DNA from: Nemertoderma westbladi
Taxonomy: Eukaryota > Xenacoelomorpha > Nemertodermatida > Nemertodermatidae
Length of the DNA stretch: 64,000 bases
Assembly (NCBI GenBank): GCA_032718475.1
Contig: JAUCBJ010000688.1
Location: forward strand, 1 to 64,000
Direction of reading: 5' to 3'
The translations under genes were made by a program, and so were the position numbers. Numbering within the stretch: position 1 is the stretch's first letter; each line of letters starts with the position of its first letter. A model generated the notes under the pieces. The model worked only from the letters and a program-made list of their open reading frames with translations. It searched no databases and had not been told where the DNA came from. Shown here piece after piece: positions 24,046 through 33,715 of this stretch.

Positions 24046-24501
24046 GTGAAGAATGTTTTAACTGGAGACTATGAGGGAGTACCAGACACCGCTCGCAAGT
24101 ACAAGGCGGCCAATATCCCGTGGGTTGTAGTCGGAGACGAGAACTATGGAGAAGGGAGTAGTCGCGAACACGCAGCATTGGAACCCAGACACCTCGGGGG
24201 CAGAGCTATCATTGTGAAAAGTTTCGCGAGAATACACGAAACCAACCTCAAGAAACAAGGCGTTCTGCCACTCACATTCAGTTCGCCGTCCCATTACGAT
24301 AAAGTCAGACCGGACGATAGGATCTCTCTCCTAGGATTGGCTAATCTGTCTCCAGGGAAACAGGTCGAATGCGTGCTGACTCACAGCGATGGAACCAAAG
24401 ACTCTATTATGCTGAATCAATCGATGAATCAGGGACAGATTGAGTGGTTCAAGGCTGGCAGCGCTCTTAACAAAATGGCTCGCGACTTGGCTGGTAAATA
24501 G
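24046..24501 (+). CDS. ACO2: Mitochondrial aconitase, terminal coding exon
   Basis: The acceptor TTAATTCAG ends at 24045 (phase 0) and the exon codes 151 residues to the TAG at 24499-24501. It opens [20 protein letters not shown], contains the conserved swivel-domain signature [20 protein letters not shown] (substrate-binding Ser/Arg), [20 protein letters not shown] and KQGVLPLTF, and ends [14 protein letters not shown]. This is a complete aconitase C-terminus with no break, so the gene looks functional despite the 18.8-kb repeat-filled intron before it. An AATAAA lies at 24807-24812. The gene is convergent with the PDI-like gene, whose stop codon is 388 bp away. Confidence 0.96.
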   Translation: MKNVLTGDYEGVPDTARKYKAANIPWVVVGDENYGEGSSREHAALEPRHLGGRAIIVKSFARIHETNLKKQGVLPLTFSSPSHYDKVRPDDRISLLGLANLSPGKQVECVLTHSDGTKDSIMLNQSMNQGQIEWFKAGSALNKMARDLAGK

Positions 24502-24879
24502 AACATTCTAGAATTCGCGTAGATTATAAACGTACATTTTATTGGTTAACTGTGACATCGTTTGTTAGCACATAAAAGTAGTTAGTTAGAGGCATGTACC
24601 TAAATATTTTATATTTATATCGCTACCTTGTCGTTCAAAGTGTGCTAACTAAGCAAGTAGTTATTGATAGTAAAAATGTTTGAATAATGAACCTCCTTAG
24701 ATTATGACTATTTAATATACTTTTTTCGATTCAGGGTAAATATCGGTGGTAAATTTCTTCCCGTTTTTTTTAAGTTATGAGTGTCGTAATTCTACGCAAA
24801 AACACAAATAAATAATTATATTTACACAATAATTTATGTTATAATATTTACGCATAAAATTAATCCACAACAGAAAGCT
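24502..24879. other. ACO2 3' UTR and convergent 3' flank
   Basis: AT-rich, no ORF. A plus-strand AATAAA at 24807-24812 probably ends ACO2. The minus-strand gene's poly(A) signal is at 24885-24880, so the two transcripts end almost against each other and may overlap. Confidence 0.7.
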
Positions 24880-24885
24880 TTTATT
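24880..24885 (-). terminator. AATAAA poly(A) signal of the PDI-like gene
   Basis: The minus strand reads TAG TAG AATAAA: the signal begins 3 nt after the stop codon, implying a 3' UTR of only a few tens of nt if it is used. Further AATAAA-like words lie downstream. Confidence 0.5.
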
Positions 24886-24888
24886 CTA

Positions 24889-26439
24889 CTACAGTTCATC
24901 TTTCTTCTTGTCTTCTCCACTCTCTTCTGCGAACTCTTTCATTGTATTATCAATGAACTTCGCTAACTTCTCCAACTCCCATACGCCACTGTAATCGGCA
25001 ACTCGATTGTCAATTTGCATGAAAAGTTTCACCGAAGGAAACTCATCAACTACAATGTCGTAAAGCTGATTGGCCGTAGCGTCTATCTTACCGAAGACAA
25101 TATCATTGTTATCTTTATACTTTTCGGCCAGTTCTTCTAATAATTTATCCAGTTTCTCACAGAGTCGGCAGGAAGGTCCTAAGAATCCCACTAAAGCATT
25201 AACACCAGAATTTCGTACAACCTCATGGAAAGTTCTACCAACTAACACCTTAACTGGCTTATCGAACCAACCTTCAGGTATCGGCTCACTTTCATGCTGA
25301 CTCATTATTTTACCTTCCAAACATTGATTCACGAATTCTTCTACATTTTCCCTTGATATTTTTTCTAAAACTTTTGGTTTATATATCTTCATATCGCCCT
25401 CTAGACTTTGCACAACTCTGACTGTAGGGATATCTGAGTCGTACAACTGGAAGTATTCCAAAACTCGGAAATTATCTTTCAAAGTCGCTTCAATAAATAC
25501 GAATAAAACTCTACCTTTAAAAAGTTCAGCAGTTTCCTCAAACTCCTTCAGTATGTCAGCGAATCCCTCAGACAGATGGTCTGCAAACAGAAACGCGTGA
25601 CGTTTAATATGACCGTCGAATAATATTGAAGCGGTATCGTCAGTAAAGTCGACCACTAACGGAAGTTTGCTGTGCCTTATAAACGAGGCCAAAGCCTTAA
25701 GAGTAACTTCGCCTTTATATTGGTCTCGCGAGTTCCCTTTATTTTTGAATACAACAATCTCATTGTCGTCCACTCCCATGTCTTTCATAACTGCGATATC
25801 AGTTATCAAACCGAATGTAACATCGTAAGCTTTCACGTAACTCACTACTTCCATGAATACCATGGCTTTATACGAATTTACGTCAGTAAAAAATCCCATA
25901 ACTACGTTGTTATCGTTTATAATATCGTTAGCGGCCTTGATATCATTAATGTCTACGGGTGTGGATGGTGACGTCATGTGTTTCAACCAGGCCACTAATT
26001 CCGGGGTTTCACGACTCCCTTCATATTCTTCTGGGTTGTCGGTATCTCCATTAATGTATAAATGTATCGTCGGGTAAGCCGCAACATTAAGCTGTTTAGC
26101 AAGGTCAGCCTCTACAGTGGCATCGATTTGTCCTAATCGAACAGGAATGTTTCTTTCTTTGACTATTTCAGCAACGCCTTCGTAGACTGGGGCCAACTCC
26201 TTACAATGCTGACACCAGGGGGCGTACCATTGGACCAATAGGAAGTCAGTTGTACGCAAAGCCTCATCCCAATTGGTCGAATTGAGTAATAAAACGTGAT
26301 TCTTTTCCCCTAAATAACTTATCGATTGGGAATATCCGAAGACAAAACAATTAATTACACAGAGATACGATATTACCTTCCATCTCGTTAACCGAGAGGT
26401 AACAACCGACATCTCGGAATATTGATATATTATTTCCAA
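24889..26439 (-). CDS. Protein disulfide isomerase-like, intronless, KDEL tail
   Basis: One 516-codon ORF covers a full PDI: signal peptide (hydrophobic ISYLCVINCFVFG, residues 23-35; Met9 at 26415 is an alternative start giving a more usual leader), a domain with WYAPWCQHCK (Cys76, Cys79) and cis-Pro AYPT (121-124), b and b' domains, a' domain with GPSCRLCEKL (Cys424, Cys427) and EFPSVKLF, an acidic tail, and KDEL for ER retrieval. Typical PDIA1 has WCGHCK at both sites; here they are CQHC and CRLC, and the Trp before the second site is Ser. Redox potential is therefore probably altered, with the second site perhaps weak. The absence of introns suggests a retrogene that remains intact and under selection. 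Family role: disulfide formation/isomerisation in the ER. It may be a PDIA2/PDILT-like or lineage-specific paralogue; I cannot assign orthology. Confidence 0.93.
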   Translation of the reverse strand: MEIIYQYSEMSVVTSRLTRWKVISYLCVINCFVFGYSQSISYLGEKNHVLLLNSTNWDEALRTTDFLLVQWYAPWCQHCKELAPVYEGVAEIVKERNIPVRLGQIDATVEADLAKQLNVAAYPTIHLYINGDTDNPEEYEGSRETPELVAWLKHMTSPSTPVDINDIKAANDIINDNNVVMGFFTDVNSYKAMVFMEVVSYVKAYDVTFGLITDIAVMKDMGVDDNEIVVFKNKGNSRDQYKGEVTLKALASFIRHSKLPLVVDFTDDTASILFDGHIKRHAFLFADHLSEGFADILKEFEETAELFKGRVLFVFIEATLKDNFRVLEYFQLYDSDIPTVRVVQSLEGDMKIYKPKVLEKISRENVEEFVNQCLEGKIMSQHESEPIPEGWFDKPVKVLVGRTFHEVVRNSGVNALVGFLGPSCRLCEKLDKLLEELAEKYKDNNDIVFGKIDATANQLYDIVVDEFPSVKLFMQIDNRVADYSGVWELEKLAKFIDNTMKEFAEESGEDKKKDEL

Positions 26440-26880
26440 TATGTTTCACAAAAACAATGTATGTATGTATGTGTTCTAATTAAAAATAATTTATAATTAA
26501 AAATTTCCGTAGGTGGGAGAATGTATGAGGCCTACCACATTCAGCCGTTTGGGTGTCAATAATTCAATACGTGGCCACACCGTATTGTCAAGTTTAACCC
26601 AATAAGGTGGTAACAATTTCACATCGGTGCCAACAAAAGGAGTTTTCTATTTCTACTTCAGCACGTTTAGGTCACGTACCGGTACATAGCTAACCTAATC
26701 GTGGCAACAAAGCAGTGGGTGGTGGTTTGGTAGTTACATACAGTTAGTTAGATGTGTGGGATTTGTATTGGATTTGTGCCGGTTGTTAGTTTTAAATCTT
26801 GAAATATTTCACAAGTGATTTGGTTTTTGTCGAGCTGTTCACTTCTATACAGGGACCCTATAATAATATCTCAGTGAACC
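26440..26880. promoter_or_regulatory. 441-bp spacer between divergent PDI-like and SDR genes
   Basis: The two start codons point away from each other here, so both 5' UTRs and promoters must fit unless extra upstream exons exist. There is no clear TATA box in either direction. A GTATGTATGTATG run lies near 26457-26470. I see no other structure. Confidence 0.5.
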
Positions 26881-27633
26881 ATGTATTTTGGATCCTCGGT
26901 TTTAGTGACAGGCGCCAACCGTGGAATCGGGTTGGGGTTTGTTAAGCAATTCGCCGACTTACCCAGACCACCGAAACACATATTCGCAACTTGTCGTAAT
27001 CCTCAGTTGGCAACGGAGCTCAATGCTTTAGCTGAGCGCAACCCAACGGTGCACGTGATAAAGTTGGACGTAACGAAAGAGGATGAGATTAAGGAAGTTT
27101 ACAGCGCCGTTACCACATTGGCCGGCAATGACGGGCTGAATCTTCTTATAAATAATGCAGGAATTGGAGGAAGAGCGGATCTTTACGGCGTCACATATAA
27201 GGGCATGATGGACAGTTATGCAACTAATACAGTGGGGCCCACATTGATGGCGAAGACATTCGCCCCGATACTCAAACAAACTGCGGCTGCTTGCAGCGAT
27301 CGCAGTGTCGGGTGTAGTAGAGGAGCCATCATAAACATATCTTCTAGTTTAGCTTCTATCACAGACACGTCATCATACTATGCCTTGGCCTACAGAACTT
27401 CCAAAGCCGCTCTCAATATGATAACTAAATGTTCCGCCATTCAACTTGCGCCAGACAATGTTATTGTTGCTTCCATACTCCCCGGATGGGTTAAGACTGA
27501 CTTGGGCGGGCCCAATGCTGAAATTGAGGTTGAAGAAAGTGTCCAAGATATGTTTAATGTTATGTCAACTCTCGACGCTGAAGGGACTGGTAAGTATTAT
27601 GATCGTCGTGATGGCCGTGTGTGGCCATTTTGA
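26881..27633 (+). CDS. Short-chain dehydrogenase, sniffer/C-factor-like carbonyl reductase
   Basis: The 250-residue protein is a classical SDR: cofactor motif TGANRGIG (residues 10-17), ATCRN after the second strand (an NADP preference is likely), LDVT (62-65), NNAG (91-94), ISSS (153-156), the catalytic YRTSK (Tyr171, Lys175) and PGWVKTDLGG (201-210). Length and motif spacing match the C-factor/sniffer group of cytosolic NADPH-dependent carbonyl reductases, which reduce reactive aldehydes and ketones. The C-terminus (GKYYDRRDGRVWPF) resembles the family's usual ending, so I take the ORF as complete and intronless. However, ACTG|GTAAGT at ~27590 is a perfect donor consensus, so an alternative end in a downstream exon is possible. 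No AATAAA is evident in the next 150 nt. Confidence 0.87.
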   Translation: MYFGSSVLVTGANRGIGLGFVKQFADLPRPPKHIFATCRNPQLATELNALAERNPTVHVIKLDVTKEDEIKEVYSAVTTLAGNDGLNLLINNAGIGGRADLYGVTYKGMMDSYATNTVGPTLMAKTFAPILKQTAAACSDRSVGCSRGAIINISSSLASITDTSSYYALAYRTSKAALNMITKCSAIQLAPDNVIVASILPGWVKTDLGGPNAEIEVEESVQDMFNVMSTLDAEGTGKYYDRRDGRVWPF

Positions 27634-28394
27634 TACGGGAATTCAGGGAATTGGACTGTTAGACTGTAAAACACGTTAAACGGTAGTTTATCGGTAGTAG
27701 ATTAGAATATTTTTTGTTTTGTTATTTTTAAGTTTAGTTTACAATGTTACAAATAGAAACACAGGTTCGTTGTGTTACCTAATTTTATTGATTGTGTATG
27801 CCATCACTGGTTCATAGATATTATTTATAAAAAGGTTATAGCTGATAGCTAACTGTAGTTTGTAAAGTTTTGTACTTCTTAGTTCTTGTGGGGCGAGCCA
27901 CGAAGTAAGTTGAGCCTTAGCGTAGGGGTACCATTCAATAATGAACCTGCCGTTGTGTTGATCTATCGTTCTGTCAATAACTACCACCGCAGAAGGCTTA
28001 TATATCCAAAATACAGTAGTTTATTCCACAAAATATTGTGCTAATATTTTTTGATGGGATTTCTGTGAAATGTTCTTAAAAATTATAATATTATTATTTT
28101 TGTGTGTCCTTTGAATTATAAAAAAAATCACTGAGGCATTAACGCTGCAAATTAATTTAATCGAGCTCGGCATAAGATAATTTTTAATATTGAGACGCCA
28201 CAATCTTAATTATTAAACACAAATTCACTGTCAATACATACCATACCATACCCAATCTCACGCATTACAGTAGTGGAGGCCTACTGTCAGCGTATCACTT
28301 TTGAAGTTATGGGTGCGTTTACTTGATTATAGTCCTGGGTCGTTAAATTACAAAAGAAAATTCACCTTAATAAAGGTGATCAGCTTAATTAGCA
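27634..28394. other. Intergenic, no gene seen
   Basis: AT-rich. Short ORFs only, without codon-like composition or recognisable motifs. Part may be 3' UTR of the SDR gene. Confidence 0.6.
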
Positions 28395-28785
28395 TAAATT
28401 AACATAATTAATGAGGAAAAATGACGTAACAGTTAAAACACGATTTCTCCTTTTAGTTCTCAATGGATTTTCAAAATTGTTTTTTTGTTTTGATGAGAAT
28501 CATACCATAATCATAATCAAAATGAACGAGCATAATTTTTATAGACCTCACAGTTTTTGAATTATAGCAAATTTTGTAAGTTTTCGACAAAAAATTAAGA
28601 ATATTTGGGAAAAAGTCACCGTAACTTTTTTCTAAATATTTTTTCAAACTTATGTTCGTTCATTTTATCGGACAGTTTCTGGGCATTCCAAAACAAAAAA
28701 CAGATTGAAAATCGGTTCACAAATGGCTGAGAAATCGTGTTTCCCATTTTCTATTACGTTCGAAGTTTTCATTAAATCGATTTAA
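28395..28785. repeat. Imperfect palindrome / foldback MITE-like element
   Basis: The left arm from ~28400 (ATTAATGAGG, ACGTAAC, AAAACACGATTTCTC, TTTTTTTGTTTTG, AAAATGAACGA) is mirrored by the reverse complement of the right arm ending ~28785 (GAGAAATCGTGTTT, CAAAACAAAAAACAG, TCGTTCATTTT). The arms are over 100 bp with moderate identity around a ~100-bp A/T-rich centre. There is no ORF. It is probably a non-autonomous foldback DNA element; I could not identify a target duplication. Confidence 0.5.
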
Positions 28786-29517
28786 AGTTCAGTTATAATA
28801 ATTCAAACCTTCCCGCCATTATTAGTAATTATGGAATTTTCCTACATTTTCTTTTTGTAGTGTTTTTTTTAAACAATCTTTGATGCCAATTTTGTACCTA
28901 ATAAAAGTAACCAACAAAACCAAATTGGCAACAGGCCAAAATTGATTTTAACAATATTTAGCAGGATGAAAGAAAGCCTTCGCGCAGAACTACGTAGAAC
29001 ACATGTGAAGCTTTTCCCCACTTTGGAATAAAACTCAAATTTCCATATTTAAGTTTTCACAATTGAGTACAATTATGGAGACAAATCGTGATAGTCTACG
29101 TTTTCAAGTAATATTATATTATTATATTACTTTTTATTAAGTTATGTACAGTATTTAACTAGGATGGTTAAAATGACTCTTCCGCCAGCACGAGAAGTAT
29201 CTGACCGACTGTCTGTCTGTCAAAATATAAGAAAAGCATTCCACGTATTTTGCTAACATGGGGTTTTCCTGGATGGTGATTTTATTTCCACTGACAGTTT
29301 TCTCGTTTGTTGGCATCCAAACTGTATGTTTGGTTGTCGAACTGTCAGTAACATTTTGCCAGACTGACTGACAGACTGACATCCATAAAGACAGGCAAAT
29401 GGCAAATGTAAAAAACTGACTTCGGAAATGAAATCTCCGACCAAGAAAACCATTAGAACGGAAATATTAGCTGGGTTGTATACTTTGTTACATTTCGACG
29501 GACAGACAGACAAATGG
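28786..29517. other. Intergenic, no gene seen
   Basis: AT-rich, with scattered (GA)CAGACTGACAGAC-type words (29195-29520) next to the LINE fragment. No coding signal. Confidence 0.6.
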
Positions 29518-29995
29518 ACTAGGATCGGCATGCTGCATTGCAGCTGCATTTTTAAGAATGCTGTGCCGGCTTGTCGACAAAATTGCACCGCCACAACTCC
29601 CTATCACCCATGACATTTGCTAGATCATCCGCATCTTCAAAGCCAGTGTCCTTTAATATGCGTCTCAAAAAAGTCATGGGCTGTCCACCATGCTTATTCA
29701 CTCCATGAGGCTGCCAAAGTACAAGAATATGCACTGGCTGGTCCTCACGGCGAAAGCAATGTCCTGCACAGCGGAGGCGATTTTGTTCTAGTGTCAAGCT
29801 TGGGGGAACCAATGAGACACCTCCAATGTTATATAGTGTCTGGTTGGAGATGTGTGCATTGTACTTGACACAATGAACCCGGCGTAACATTCTTGTGAAT
29901 GTGCCATCCAGAGATTTGGTGTCCTCAGCAGTTAGAGCCCAGCATGGACTCCCATGGACAAACAGACTGTACACAAACCTAGAGTCCAAGACCAC
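29518..29995 (-). pseudogene. LINE (RTE-like) ORF2 C-terminal fragment, minus copy
   Basis: Read on the minus strand it codes GSPCWALTAEDTKSLDG, RMLRRVHC, RLRCAGHCFRRED and DTGFEDADDLANVMGDRELW. These are the post-thumb motifs at the C-terminus of RTE-type reverse transcriptases (the 'YGSxxWxL...RMLRR...RLRFAGHC' series). It ends near 29518 after the shared 3' tail. It is 5'-truncated at ~29955, where homology with the plus-strand copy stops. Confidence 0.8.
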
Positions 29996-30159
29996 AGTCT
30001 ATATTCTGCAAAATTTTAAAATTGACTTGGGAAATTAATTTGTATTGTGGCGTCAACAAATCTGAAGGCCATCCAAATTAATAGCTAAACAATCGTATAG
30101 AATGGTGCACATTGAGTTACAATTTAATTAAGAGAGACGCCCCGCCCCCATTAGGCACA

Positions 30160-31015
30160 ACATTGGAGAGCACGAAATTTCTCAATTTTGGATTGTGTAA
30201 CAAGATACTTAATCTTAGGAGTACTCTCAGAATCACTAGAGGGAGCCCAACGGCTCCTCAGCTCATTAGAACATGCTGCTTCTAGTGTTGGTCTTTTTAT
30301 TAACTCCAGAAAGACCAACATTTTGACAGTTAACTTTGAAAGTCCTCAGCAAGTCTCTGATCGGATGAGCATAAGCTCAAAAGATGGTATGCTTGAGCAT
30401 GTGGTGACTTCTGTCACCTGGGATTATGGATCCGGAAGTCAGGTGAGGACCTTCGAATACGTAAGGGAAAGGCATGGGCAGCCTTGAATAGGCTTTCCAG
30501 GATTTGGAAGTCACCGAGAATTAATCGGACACTTAAGGTCCGATTATTTAGAGCAGCAGTAGTTCCAGTACTCCTCTATGGGAGTCCATGCTGGGCTCTA
30601 ACTGCTGAGGACACCAAATCTCTGGATGGCAAATTCACAAGAATGCTACGCCGGGTTCATTGTGCCAAGTACAATGCACACATCTCCAACCAGACACTAT
30701 ATAACATTGGAGGTGTCCCATTGGTTCCCCCAAGCTTGACACTAGAACAAAATCGTCTCCGCTTTGCAGGACATTGCTTTCGCCGTGAGGACCAGCCAGT
30801 GCATAATCTTGCACTTTGGCAGCCTCATGGAGTGAATAAGCATGGTGGACATCCCATGACTTTCTTGAGACGCATCATAAAGGACACTGGCCTTGAAGAT
30901 GCGGATGATCTAGCAAATGTCATGGGTGATAGGGAGTTGTGGCAGTGCAATTTTGTCGATAAGCCGGCACAGCATTCTTAAAAATGCAGCTGCAATGCAG
31001 CATGCCGATCCTAGT
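30160..31015 (+). pseudogene. LINE (RTE-like) RT fragment, plus copy, frameshifted
   Basis: The left part codes SLEGAQRLLSSLEHAA and GLFINSRKTNIL, the RT palm/thumb region just after the catalytic YxDD. The right part (from ~30415 in another frame) codes LGLWIRKSGEDLRIRKGKAW, VRLFRAAVVPVLLYGSPCWA and the RLRFAGHCFRRED series to the stop at 30981. A frameshift near 30415 joins the two. The 3' tail (ATGCAGCTGCAATGCAGCAT) is shared with the inverted copy. It is dead and 5'-truncated. Confidence 0.82.
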
Positions 31016-31104
31016 AGTAGAAATATTATTATATGAATTTACCTTGTCAATGTCTCAACGAAATCTTTTATCTACCCAAGCCAACAAAACTTTCGTAACT
31101 TTCC

Positions 31105-33715
31105 AAACCATTCTACACAAGGGGGGTCGGGTGGTGGTGTCGTTATTGAACCACAAGGGGGGTGTTGGGTCATTACTGGGCCATAAGGGGGGTGTTGGTG
31201 TCGTTATTGAGCTACAAGGGGGGTGTTGGGGTCTTTGAGCCACAAGGGGGTGCTGGGGTCGTTACTGAGCCACAAGGGGGGGGGGGGTGGTGGGGTTTAA
31301 TTGAGCCATAAGGGGGTGGTGGGGTCTTTATTGAGCCACAAGGGGGTGGGGGTGTTGTTATTGAGCCACAAGGGGGTGGTGGGGTCGTTATTGAGCCACA
31401 AGGGGGTGGTGGTGTCGTTATTGAGCCACAAGGGGGTTGTGGGGTCGTTATTGAGCCACAAGGGGGTGGTGGTGTCGTTATTGAGCCACAAGGGGGTGGT
31501 GGGGTCGTTATTGAGCCACAAGGGGGTGGAGGTGTCGTTATTGAGCCACAAGGGGGGGTGTTGGGTCGTTATTGAGCCACAAGGGGGGTGTTGGGGTGTT
31601 ATTGAGCCACAAGGGGGGTGTTGGGTCGTTATTGAGCCACAGGGGGGTGTTGGGTCGTTATTGAGCCACAGGGGGGGTGGTGGTGTCGTTATTGAGCCAC
31701 AAGGGGGTGGTGGTGTCGTTATTGAGCCACAAGGGGGTGGTGGGGTCGTTATTGAGCCACAAGGGGTGTGTTGGGTCGGTATTGAGCCACAAGGGGGGTG
31801 TTGGGTCGTTATTGAGCCACAAGGGGGTGGTGGTGTCGTTATTGAGTCACAAGGGGGGTGGTGGTGTCGTTATTGAGCCAGAAGGGGGTGTTGGGTCGTT
31901 AGTGAGCCACAAGGGGGTGTTGGGTCGTTATTAAGCCACAAGAGGTGTGTTGGGTTGTTATTGAGCCACAAGGGGGTGGTGGTGTCGTTATTGAGCCACA
32001 AGGTGGTGGGGTCGTTATTGAGCCACAAGGCGGTGGTGGTGGGGTTTAATTGAGCCACAACGGGGCGGTGGTGTCGTTATTGAGCCAGAAGGGGGTGCAG
32101 GGTCGTTATTGAGCCACAAGGGGGGTGGTGGTGTCGTTATTGAGCCACAAGGGGGTGGTGGGGTCGTTATTGAGCCACAAGGGGGTGGTGGTGTCGTTAT
32201 TGAGCCACAAGGGGGTGGTGGTGTCGTTATTGAGCCACAAGGGGGTGGTGGGGTCGTTAGTGAGCCACAATGGGGGTGTTGGGTCGTTATTGAGCCACAA
32301 GGGGGGTGTTGGGTCGTTATTGAGCCACAATGGGGTGGTGGTGTCGTTATTGAGCCACAAGGGGGTGGTGGTGTCGTTATTGAGCCACAAGGGGGGGTGT
32401 TGGGTCGTTATTGAGCCACAAGGGGGTGTTGGGTCGTTATTGAGCCACAAGAGGGGTGTTGGGTCGTTAATGAGCCACAAGGGGGTGGTGGTGTCGTTAT
32501 TGAGCGACAGGGTGGTGGGGTCGTTATTGAGCCACAAGGGGGTGGTGGTGTCGTTATTGAGCCAGAAGGGGGTGGTGGGGTCGTTATTGAGCCACAAGGG
32601 GGTGGTGGTGTCGTTATTGAGCCACAAGGGGTGGTGTTGGGTCGTTAATGAGCCACAAGGGGGTGGTGGTGTCGTTATTGAGCCACAGGGTGGTGGGGTC
32701 GTTATTGAGCCACAAGGGGGTGGTGGTGTCGTTATTGAGCCACAATGGGGTGGTGGTGTCGTTATTGAGCCACAAGGGGGTGGTGGTGTCGTTATTGAGC
32801 CACAAGGGGGGGGGGGGGGGTGTTGGGTCGTTATTGAGCCACAAGGGGGTGTTGGGTCGTTATTGAGCCACAAGAGGGGTGTTGGGTCGTTAATGAGCCA
32901 CAAGGGGGTGGTGGTGTCGTTATTGAGCCACAGGGTGGTGGGGTCGTTATTGAGCCACAAGGGGGTGGTGGTGTCGTTATTGAGCCACAAGGGGGTGGTG
33001 GGGTCGTTATTGAGCCACAAGGGGGGTGGTGGTGTTGTTATTGAGCCACGCTGGGGGTGGTGGTGTCGTTATTAAGCCACAAGGGGGGGGGGGGGTCTTT
33101 ATTGAGCCACAAGGGGTGGTGTGGTCTTTATTGAGCCACAAGGGTGTGGTGGGGTCGTTATTGAGCCACAAGGGGTGGTGGGGTGTTTATTGAGCCACAA
33201 GGGAGAGTGGTGGGGTCATTATTGAGCTACAAGGGGGGGGGGGGGGTGTTGGGGTCTTTGAGCCACAAGGGGGGGGGGGGTGCTGGGGTCGTTACTGAGC
33301 CACAAGGGAGGGTGTTGGCGTCATTATTGAACCACAAGGGGGTGGTGGGGGTCGTTATTGAGCCACAAGGGGGTGGTGGTGTCGTTATTGAGCCACAAGG
33401 GGTGGTGTGGTCTTTATTGAGCCACAAGGGTGTGGTGGGGTCGTTATTGAGCCACAAGGGGGTGGTGGGGTGTTTATTGAGCCACAAGGGAGAGTGGTGG
33501 GGTCATTATTGAGCTACAAGGGGGGGGGGGGGGTGTTGGGGTCATTATTGAACCACAAGGGAGTGGTGGGGGTCGTTATTGAGCCACAAGGGGGTGGTGG
33601 GGTCTTTATTGAGTCACCAGGGGGTGTTGGGGTCTTTATTGAGCCACCAGGGGGTGTTGGGGTCTTTATTGAGCCACCAGGGGGGGTGGGGTGTTGGGGT
33701 CTTTATTGAGTCACA
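31105..33715 (+). repeat. G-rich 30-bp minisatellite, ~85 copies
   Basis: The unit is GTTATTGAGCCACAAGGGGG then TGGTGGTGTC, with many one- or two-base length changes in the G run, so the frame drifts. Variants with GGTGTTGGGTC are interspersed. Homopolymer runs of 9 or more G occur near 31277, 32810, 33090, 33232, 33270 and 33521. A strong G/C strand asymmetry holds throughout. It sits between the LINE debris and the 3' end of UNC5. The many small ORFs here are by-products of the repeat. Confidence 0.95.

Noticed and set aside
31297-33709. Multiple 60-316 codon ORFs in the G-rich array
   Set aside because: Overlapping ORFs occur in both strands and several frames of a 30-bp repeat with drifting frame and no shared start context.
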